This document shows positions 54,526 through 64,000 of a DNA stretch of 64,000 nucleotides, in pieces. The notes under the pieces were generated by a model, which was given only the letters and a program-made list of their open reading frames with translations, was not told the DNA's origin and ran no database searches. The number at the start of each line of letters is the position of its first letter. Within the stretch, counting starts at the first letter, position 1. This DNA comes from Pomacea canaliculata (Eukaryota > Mollusca > Gastropoda > Architaenioglossa > Ampullariidae), in contig NC_037592.1 in the NCBI RefSeq assembly GCF_003073045.1, positions 12,366,007-12,430,006 on the forward strand, in the 5' to 3' direction. Made by a program: the position numbers and the translations under genes.

Positions 54526-56941
54526 GTGAGATTCAGATTAATATGTAGCACAAATAATTCCATTGCTTGTTGCCATTACCATCGACGCTTGCAATCGTTT
54601 CCAGTTTTATCCACGTCAAGCAGACTTTGACACTTAGCAAGGGTTAGAAGGCTAGACTCTCTGGGAATATGTTTCTTAACACAGAAGATCAGATCGGAAG
54701 GAAGAAATTACGACTTTCTACTTTCCAACCAAGTTTATCAGCACTATTTAGTTCTTACGCCCCCATTTTGGTCTTTCAGGAGGAGTTGGAATTAATGAAA
54801 TATTAATGAAAACGTATAAAATAAGGACACAGTTCGTTTACTTTAAGGCTTATACGTTGATGCTCCAGCAACATTCACAAAATGCAAACACAAGGATAGA
54901 TTGATAACTAAATTAAGCACGTTAGGTAAGTGGATTGGGGCATTATGTTAAACGTGGTATTACGTTAACTGAGACATTTTATCAGAACCGGACAAGGAGC
55001 ATCATTTTCAGTTCATGATTATGCTGCAGTATTAGCAAGCTTCCGTGCAAGCAGACCTGAAGCATGGAATATTATTGTTTACACAGATCAGCTTTAATAA
55101 GAATAAAAAGCAGATTTTTATCTCCCTATTTTAAAGTAGGCATAATTCACTATACAGGCACAAAAAGTAAAATACACATATATAGAAATATAAAGTTAAA
55201 ATAAAGCATACACACACCAAAATATCATCATTGTCCATCTCTTGAGTGGTACTAGCTGATCACCAGATAAGCTGGTCTGCCAGTTGTTGTAGTCTGCCTG
55301 TGTTGGTCACCTTGGGTACCAAACTAGATACAGCAGTAGCCAAGGTGAACCACCTGGGATGGTCCTGGGTGTTGAACAGATCCTGCATGGAGTGGCCAGC
55401 TTCATGTTTGCCATCCAGTTTTTCCTTTTTCTACCTTTGGAGCAATCACCTGTAAAGCCCAGGAGGACTGTTTTAGATAGGTGTCATGGCAGAATCAGAC
55501 TAACTTGTGCAGTTTCACTGTTGCTAGCAGGGTTTCCTGGGGACCCACAAAGATGGCTACCGTACTTTGTACGAAATTATTGGTTTTTTAAAATTTTTGT
55601 AAGAAAACATGTCTAGCCAAAGCAGACCAAAACATATCAACAAACAGATATGGAGACAACAAAATAGAATTCAAGTACAGCTGCAAGATCCTGCAGTCAA
55701 CATGAGATGGAGAAGAATTAGTTTGATCACTAGGTTGGAAGTTTTGAATAAATTTTGGGTAAATCTTAGTGAAGAACAGAGTACAATGGCTATCTGTTCA
55801 TTTAGCTGAGGAAGCATCAGTAAGCGCCAGGAGTTTAGAAGATTCATGGAGCACAAAATATACTTATTGTCATAAGTTCAGTCAGTGTCACATGCCTAGA
55901 TCTGAAAACTAATCCATAGAAAAAGTGTCAAGAAAGTACATGGTTGGAGATCAGAAAAAAGTAAGATTGTATGGTTTGCAGAGAAGAAAGATGAAATTTT
56001 CAGTGAAGTAGAGAATAGTCCTGTAAAGTTTAGTCCAGCACAGTAGGAAAAGAAACAACTAAAGCCTAGACACACATTATCTTCACAAGCTCAGAACATA
56101 AGGAAAAATTGTTTGTGAATAAGCCTGTTCTGTGCGCACTGAATTCTATTTACATCAGATAACAATATAGGTAATCTGGTCAAGTGGAGAATCTCACTAA
56201 TGACTTTATCATTCTCATCTTACCATTATCACTTTCCTTTCAAATCTCATTGAAGATTAAAAAAAGTAAGTTAACAGTTGAAGATATCTTAGTTCAGATA
56301 AATAGTTTGCAGAATGGAAGACCTTAAGCATGTGATCTGTAGTGGAGATGTGAAAGGCTTATGAATGACACTTTAGACATGAATATCCACTTGACTATTA
56401 GTATGCCTCATAATTATTATGTGTTCATTCTTGCTCATTATTTAACAGTTGTATGACATTACTGATAAAAAACTAAATAGGTCTTAAATTTTAAGCTGGA
56501 TCTTGAACCCACCTAATTTTTGTATCTTTGCTTTGACTCGCGCAAAAAAAAAAAAAAAAAGAAGGTCAGCACAATGTGGTGAGAAATTATGAGCAACTTA
56601 TGACAGCTAAGAAGAAAATTAAATCTAAGATGCTATGATGTTCATGTAGTTTTCAATCTTCATACAGATTTAAAAAAAATGTCTGAATACATTTTTGAGC
56701 AACATTTTTAAGCCTACAGACTGCCATTAGCTTTGCTCTTGGATGAGCTGTTTGCTAATTAAAACTATTGTAAATATATTTATGTATATGTAGCATATTA
56801 TAAAAGACAGTATAATGTTTGGATAACATTTATCAAGAATTTTTACCCACACTTCTCTCTCACACCTCACACCCTTCATGTGAAAGTAACTATGTGCCTT
56901 GTAATGTGGATATATTGGATAAAATATATATTTCCTTTCAG
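54526..56941. other. Probable FAR intron 1 / intergenic
   Basis: Mostly AT-rich. Two coding-like but broken stretches occur: minus strand 55411-55256 (DLFNTQDHPRWFTLATAVSS) and plus strand 55609-55806. I recognise neither; they could be transposon relics. Confidence 0.4.
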
Positions 56942-56959
56942 CAATCAAAAAGAAGAAAG

Positions 56960-59900
56960 ATGGCAGCATCAACAAATGCACAGAGTAAAAGATTGTCTAT
57001 CCCAGAGTTTTTTAGAGGAAAGAACATTTTCATCACAGGAGTAACTGGGTTCATGGGAAAAGTTCTGCTAGAAAAATTGCTTCGCTCTTGTCCAGAAATA
57101 GGCAACTGCTATGTTTTGGTGCGTCCAAAGAAAGGGGTTCAACCACGGGACCGTGTTAAGGATATATTCAACTCAAAGGTGAGAAGATTCTTTTTTTAGA
57201 ACTTCATAAAAGTGCTAAATATACAAAGTCTAAGTAAGGAAAACTAATGATGTTTATAAATGGAATGTGATTATGACTGCCTTATATATTTATAGATAAA
57301 ATGAGTTGATTGTATTTTGATACTCATGCATGTGTGTGAAAATTATTAATAGTGAAAGTGAATTTTTTGTATAGATGCTGATTGTTTTGATGATGATTTT
57401 TACATGTGGAAGGGATAGTTTCCATTTTGTTGTTACAGAGTTCTCTTTTTTTCTTTGGTATGTTTGAGGGAATTACTAGTTCTTTTTGTTTGCTTTGGAA
57501 TTTTAGCTATTTGAGAAACTTTGTGAAGAGCAGCCCGGACTACAGAGCAAAGTGATTCCTATCAGTGGTGACATTCTTGAGCCACATTTTGGAATGTCTG
57601 TAGAAGATCAGCATCGTGTGTGTGAGGATGTGTCGGTTGTGTTTCACTCTGCAGCTACAGTCAAATTTGATGAAGAACTCAAGTAAGGATTACTTGTATT
57701 TGCTTTTTTAATTATAATTTTTTATCCAAAGTGAGAGTTTTGCACTGAAATTGTGAAAGTGTGACAATTCATTAGCATGTAATGCACAAAGTTAAGAAGC
57801 ATATTTGTATTGTGATAGCAGCAGTATTTTGATAGAATTATATTGCTTAAAATAATCTTTGTTAGCTTACTTTAGGTCATGCAGCCACACAGAAACATGA
57901 ACTGCACATGCAGATATACATGGAAAGGCAAATGCATACATATATATACGCACAAAGACAACAATCTTTTTTCACAGAAATTGTAAAACAAACAAACTGA
58001 TACACACACAGAGCATAGTGTCTTCCACAAACAAAAGATTTAACAACAGTCGTAAGAGAGAAAGATTTTGTTGGGCAAGTAGCAAACATAAAGAGCCAAT
58101 AAAAGTAAATGGTTATTGTGGCGTTATACCTTTTAAAAGGTAGGTGGATAGTTTTACAGCCATTGCCTGTTTCATGAGACTGCAGGCAGTCATTCATGTC
58201 AGCGATAAAATACTGCTAGAAGAAAAGGGCATAACTTACTTCTTCCTTTTTTTTAAGTCGGAGAATTTATGAGGAAAGAAGATATTGCTTGTGTAAAGAT
58301 TTCACAGGTTCTTCCCTGTTTGCTGCTACAGGTGCAAAGGACATTTCAGCAATTTAGATTTTTTTTATTTTAGTCAAAGGGTGAGAGCTTAAGTTTTCAT
58401 GTTTATGTGAGGAGAATTTTTTTTCACAAGAATATTTATGGGAAAAGAAGACAGTGCTTGAGTGTGTGGCTCCATACCTGAGGTTTTTTTTTTTTAACAT
58501 GCAAGGTACATTATGTTAACTTGACAGTCTTACCTTTTTTCTTCGCAAAAAATTACCATGAAAGTACAAATACTATGTACTCATAGAGGTACACATTTTG
58601 TTTGTTCGCTTTTTTTTTTTTTATCCCTGGTGAGAGTTTGTTTCAATATATCATATTAAATCTTACTGATTTACACTTTTTTCGCATTTGTTTGCCAAGT
58701 CCAGACCAGAAGACAAAATGTCCAATGTAAATGAAGATTTCTTACAAGCAAGTTACTATCTGCACCAAACACAGCTGTTATTAGTCACAGCTGACTTTTT
58801 TAATGTCAATGCACTCATCTGTAGGACAGATAAAAAGGCTGATCAGTTCTCAGTGCAAACTAAGACTTAAAACTTTTCTATTTGGATTTTTTGAAATAAG
58901 ATTTGTCCTTATTTTCTCTATTGGTAGTTTAGAAAAGCTTGACCTAAGATTATAACGATAAACTATTTAAGGTATATATAGCCATGTTTATGCATCTTAT
59001 CCATAGACTATTTTTATGTTCAGATTGCCTGAGTGCTCTAAACTTTGAGCACCTCCAAAATTGTTGCTTACTAAACTTTAAATTTGCTGATCTGTTTAAA
59101 ATTTAGGTGGTTTTGCTTACACAGTAAAAATAAATTCTGTGTGTGTATGTGCATGTATGTAAATATGTGTGTGTGTGTGCCCACACATGCAAGTGCTTGT
59201 CAGAGTTTTCTGACCCACAGTTGAAGCTGTTGGGGATTCCAACCCTCCTACATTCTTAAAAATATTAAATCTCTTTTTAATCAGCAGCAAGGAAAAAAAA
59301 GTGCACACCAATTATCATTTGTTAATATTGGACCTTTATCCTTGATGTAGTATTTTATTACTGTAAAAGAATTTAACTGTCATTTGATAACAAGGAATGG
59401 AAAAATATCATGTTTATGTCAAGTTTATTAAACAATGTCATATATATAGAGTGAGACATTTGGCACAAACTCTTTAAGCTTTCAGAACTCCCTCCCCCAC
59501 AGACAACAAATCATTAAAATTTTTTACCCCATAGGCATTCTTAGTGATTAATTTGGAGCATTCTTAGTGATTAACACAAATTTTAATGTGGCACATAGAG
59601 CACTCATGCATGCATGTTTACTCCTCTTTCTTAGTATTTATACCTCAGATTCTTTGATGTTTTGTACTATATGTTTTTGATGTTCATGTACATGAGCTTT
59701 TGATACATTTGTTTCATGAGACTGCAGGCAGTCATTCATGTCAGCGATAAAATACTGCTAGAAGAAAAGGGCATAACTTACTACTTCCTTTTTTTTAAGT
59801 CAGAGAATTTACGAGGAAAGAAGATATTGCTTGTGTAAAGATTTCACAGGTTCTTCCCTGTTTGCTGCTACAGGTGCAAAGGACATTTCAGCAATTTAGA

Positions 59901-62900
59901 TTTTTTAAATTTTAGTTAAATGGTGAGAGCAAACCATTGTTTCAGATGAAGGCTTAATATTTTTGTATTATATGATGAGTATGATAGCATGTGTTTGTAT
60001 CTGTGGCATGTAATTTTTGTGGACTAGTATCAGTAGGTATGTTTTCTGTATTTTCAGACTGTCTGTTCAGATGAATGTGGTAGGTGTGCAACATCTACTT
60101 AGCATTTGCCGCAAGATGTCACAGCTGCAGGTAAACACAGTAATAGATTTGTCAGCAATCTTTAAAATGTGACATGTCTTTCTGTTTCAAAAAATTTACA
60201 TTTTTTAAGGTTCCAGTTATTTAGTGATTATTATTTTATATAATTAAAACAATTTTTTGGTTTTGATGAAGTTGAATGAATATGAATATAATATGCATCA
60301 CCAAGTATTTTTGAAGTCATAAGCTTACATCGACATAAAAATTTAATTAATATTTGCTAAAAATCATATTCTGTTTATTTGGGCACAACAGTCAGTAAGT
60401 CTGCATCTAGTTGTTTGAAACAGCATGAATGTCCTGTACTAGATAATTTTATTGTTCTTTTAAATTGTGCTTTTTCTAGTGATTAATTAAAAACTGAAAT
60501 CTTAGGCCTAAAATATTTGTGTATATATTTCTCATGCAGTCATTAGTTCATGTTTCTACTGCCTATGCCAACTGTGACCGAGACCAAGTGGCAGAACGAG
60601 TCTATGAACCTCCACTTCACCCAAGAAAACTTATTGATGCTGTTGAGTGAGTATGAACATTGTATTACTGAAGTACTTGTGTTTTCATTGTGCAAACAAA
60701 GTTGAAATGTTGAATTTCTAAATCAGTGAATGAACAGGCAAGAGGTGTGGTTAGTCTTCTAAGCAATTGTGTGAAGGTTATTCATTAGTCAAAATGATGT
60801 GATACATAACATTTAGTTTTGTTGTTGTTAATCTTGGGAGGGAAAAGTACATCCACTGAAAGGCAATTTTACATTGTGGATGAGGATCTAGGGGAATATA
60901 GGGAGTGCAGGGTGAAGGAGGTGTGGGAAGAGGGTTACTGTTCAGAGACACCGCATGTATTGTTTGGTGTTGGTGGTGCCCTCTTTTCCTGCTTCTGTCA
61001 CTTGCTGTTGGTGTCTAGGAGGCTTGCCCGTTCCGCAGTGGTGGTGTACTGTACTGGTTGGCAGATCGCTTATGTTGTCCTATTCTAGACTTCTGTTCAG
61101 TTTTAGGTACAATATCCATTTCTACTGTTTAAGGGCTGTTTTCTTTTTGTTTTCTTTAATATTGGCTTTGTCTTTTTAATCCTGGTATTTGAATGGTTTA
61201 CTACCTTCTTTACTGTTAGTGTATAGTTTTTTCAGAGTTTAGATTTTTACTTTATTTATTTTATTACTTTATTAGTTAAGTTCCCTAACTTATGCTTGGT
61301 AATAGTTCTAGTTGTGGATAAAGGAACTCTGTATTTCCTAGTTTAGTTGGTTTCAAAGATATTTTAAATTTATTATGGGGTTATTCTAGGTTAATATTCT
61401 TATTAATTTATTTATTTAAAGGTTTAAGATTTTTGTTTTGGTTTTTATCGCTTTTTGAGAGAGGATGTTATCCAGTTTGTACTTTGCTTGTTTATATGAA
61501 TCTTGTTTTAATTCTTATCTTATTTGTTTTCATTTCACTCCAACAGATCATAACATTTGGCAAGATGAGTTAAATATCTGTCAGTGAATCAAATTCATTT
61601 ACCTCACTGCCAGTTTTCAGAAGATGAATGTCCTATTTCAGTATTAGCAGATGAAAACTTGGTGTTGGGTCTGTTTAGTGTTATTCTATGAAAAGAAACA
61701 ATGGGAATGTTATAAAAATATTCACTTGAATTCATATGAGTAATGATATGTTAATATTGATAGAAAACATGTCATCTGCAAGGCATTCTTTCATAATTTT
61801 CACAACCAAAATATCTTTAAAAGTTTAAAAACAGGTAGGCAAAACTCAGTTGCCTGATATTAAATGAACACAAAGCCTAGGACAGAAAAATAACAGCGTA
61901 GTATTGTCTTGCAGATGGATGGACACAGAGACCATTGGTGCACTGACCACCAAACTCATTGGTTCTCGCCCTAACACCTACACTTATACTAAAGCCATGG
62001 CAGAGTCACTTTTATTGGAGGAAGCACAAGGTCTTCCTATTGCCATTGTACGACCATCAATTGTAGGGGCATCATGGGAAGAACCTGTACCAGTAAGTTC
62101 TGTTTGATTTTTGTGGAGAGAGTATGCTTGTGTGTGCATGCACTTATGTCAGAGAAAGAGGGAGAACGGGTGAAAAGAGGGTGAAATGAAGTTAACATAG
62201 ATGTTAGACAGCAGTGTGCCTTGATCCATATGTCTTAATCTTTCCTCTAAATATCCTGACTATTGAGTCTCTTGCTTGGTGTGAAGTTTGTCTGGTGGTC
62301 TCGTATTTTGAAAAATATAAAAATCTGTGTCATGAAATGAGTATATTTCACCCTTTTCAGGTGTATTTGACTAAAAGTTTTGCTTGATGAGTCTCATGTG
62401 TATAATAATGCATTTCCAGGGATGGGTTGACAACCTGAATGGTCCTACAGGTCTTCTAGTAGCAGTGAGTGTTTCTTCATACTTATCTTACATGATAGAT
62501 GTTAGATATAATACAATAAACTTTTTGACTATACGAGGCAAACACCCTTCCAACCTTTCTCCCACCACAAACGAACACACTATCAAAACATTTATTCACC
62601 TTCGACACAACATAATTTCCAGTATCTGGGTTTTGGGTGTAAAGACAAGGAGCACTTAATTGGCAACATGCTAAATTACGTCATAACATAAATAAAAACA
62701 TATAAACCTCTCCTCCCTAAAAGATTTCTCCATGCCTACTGCTTATGTATTCTGTTGTTTGGGCTTAGAGCCAAAGAAGAATGATGTGCTGGCTGATGTA
62801 TTATCGCTTGGTGATGCCAGTTCATCACTAGTTGTTTGGCATTTTCCTTGCCCTTCCTTGTCCAGGTTCCTCCACTTTTAGACCTCTCCACCCTACTGTG

Positions 62901-63908
62901 ACATTTTTTTTTCACCTATCTTCAGACTTCTCTGACCATTACAACTACACACTAGGTGCCCTACCTTCTGGCCTCCCCCCCATTCGCCTCCCCTCCCATG
63001 CACTTTTTTCCTTTAAACTCCACTTACCTTCTCATGCTAACCTCCACTTAATATAATTACTGTTGTTTTTATTTAGTGATTTTTTTTGACTGGAAAAAGA
63101 AATAGAACTGGAATTTCTAGCTTTACTTCTGAACTTTTAAGTGTAGTTACTTCAGTATTTACATCAATATAAACCCTAGCCTTTGCACTATTCTGTATGG
63201 GGTAAAACATTTAAGGAATAACCCACACTTAGTGCTGTGTTGCCCTTTCTTTTTAATCACTAAAGTAGCATGATATGTTATTTCATACATGTGCTCTCAA
63301 CTTTCAAGAACTGGACATTAGGCTTGAGGGGTGTCTTGTTTTCAGATTGGGAAGGGGCTTCTTCGGTGTATGCATGGTAATTTCCATGCTACAGCTGACG
63401 TTGTTCCTGTTGATATAGCAACCAATGCAATGATTGTTGTGGCATGGTATACAGCTGTTGAACGGTATGACAAAGGAAATTGCTTTTTATTTAATGTGTT
63501 GAAATGTTTTTCAAGAGTTTCAAGTAATTTTTCTTGTAGGTTTAAAAGTAAGTGCTTTCTTCTTTTGTAGATGGAAAAAGCACTGAGTGTTTTATTTATA
63601 TATTTTCCCTTTTACTGTCATTAGTCTCACCTTACTAAATTGTTCATTTTGCTAATTTGTCATTTTCTTTGAGAACATGTTAGATACAAATATTTTTGCT
63701 TTTTGTTTTGAAATTGTTTCTTGCAAAATTGTACAAAGTCATCATTAAGTTCATAATTAAATGCATGGTTTGTATTATTTGTTTTTGGCTGTGGTTAAAC
63801 AAAGTTAACAATTCTTAAGATGAAGCTTAATGCTTGGCAGGCCATCCACTGTTATGGTTTACAACTGCACTACTGGACAGATGAACCGTCTCACTTGGGG
63901 TCAAGTTG
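56960..63908 (+). CDS. FAR1: Fatty acyl-CoA reductase (FAR1/2 type), 5' part, continues past the window
   Basis: Exons seen: 56942-57178 (ATG at 56960), 57507-57682, 60058-60130, 60540-60646, 61915-62092, 62420-62464, 63346-63464, 63841-63908. They give 328 complete codons and end in phase 1, so the C-terminal sterile domain lies outside. The NAD(P)H-binding motif TGVTGFMG is at 26-33 and the catalytic YTYTK (Tyr214, Lys218) follows in an extended SDR fold. Other family hallmarks are [48 protein letters not shown] and [10 protein letters not shown]. The enzyme reduces acyl-CoA to fatty alcohol for ether lipids and waxes, at peroxisomes in animals. FAR1 rather than FAR2 is only a guess. Confidence 0.93.
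58168..58388. repeat. 221-bp direct repeat, copy 1, FAR intron 2
   Basis: It starts TGTTTCATGAGACTGCAGGC and ends GTGAGAGC. It is nearly identical to 59710-59930. A short degenerate relative follows at about 58427-58470. Confidence 0.9.
59710..59930. repeat. 221-bp direct repeat, copy 2, FAR intron 2
   Basis: Same start, end and length as 58168-58388, with about 10 differences seen by eye. It lies 1542 bp downstream in the same orientation. Confidence 0.9.
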
Positions 63909-64000
63909 GTAAGAACTATTTTGGTACTTTCCAGGTCCATAAAAAAGCTTTTGTGACTAGAAACTAAAATATTACATGTGTAGCAATATATTTCTGGTTT

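Noticed and set aside
60819-61088. 89-codon open frame in FAR intron 4
   Set aside because: Low-complexity hydrophobic product, no splice signals in phase with FAR, no family.
62750-63060. Possible LINE tail in FAR intron 6
   Set aside because: Pyrimidine-rich sequence gives Ser/Pro/Leu-rich frames but no specific LINE motif could be read.

Overview
This is a eukaryotic, AT-rich, intron-rich animal sequence with long introns, GT-AG splice sites, poly(A) signals, LINE and SINE relics and cut-and-paste transposon remnants. Gene content and repeat style fit an invertebrate, most likely a lophotrochozoan such as a gastropod mollusc. That assignment is an inference from gene and repeat style, not a marker sequence. 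No operons, CRISPR arrays or rRNA genes are visible, and no LTR element or other virus-like copy was recognised.

Layout. (1) 1929-9929, +: a three-LIM-domain muscle LIM protein (CSRP/Mlp family) in 8 coding exons, with a probable 5' UTR exon near 300-532. Its introns hold a hAT MITE, a deleted Tigger/pogo element and a CR1/L2-type LINE tail. (2) 12-15 kb: intergenic DNA with two opposed LINE relics. (3) About 15.2-18.8 kb, +: a GC-richer block with a possible first exon, then an intact 178-codon frame for a charged coiled-coil protein with a Gln-rich tail that I do not recognise. (4) 19-24.5 kb: gene-poor repeats. (5) 25653-40538, +: an 11-exon gene for a secreted 761-residue protein with signal peptide, acidic Ser-Gly linker, divergent thrombospondin type 1 module and C-terminal ENDOD1-like non-specific nuclease domain. 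The DRGH-type catalytic motif is altered in that domain. (6) 44787-50313, -: JMJD7, 9 exons, 316 aa. (7) 52686-54197, -: BET1L (GS15), a Golgi SNARE, 4 exons, 112 aa. (8) 56960-63908 and beyond, +: the first 8 coding exons of a fatty acyl-CoA reductase (FAR1/2 type), cut by the window end.

The genes do not form one pathway. They are ordinary housekeeping or muscle genes plus one unusual secreted protein. BET1L and FAR look head-to-head with a possible shared promoter near 54.2-54.5 kb. The most interesting item is the TSP1/ENDOD1-like gene, whose first seven introns are all phase 1. A lone 79-nt signal-peptide-like exon of the same length and phase lies about 1.2 kb downstream of it.
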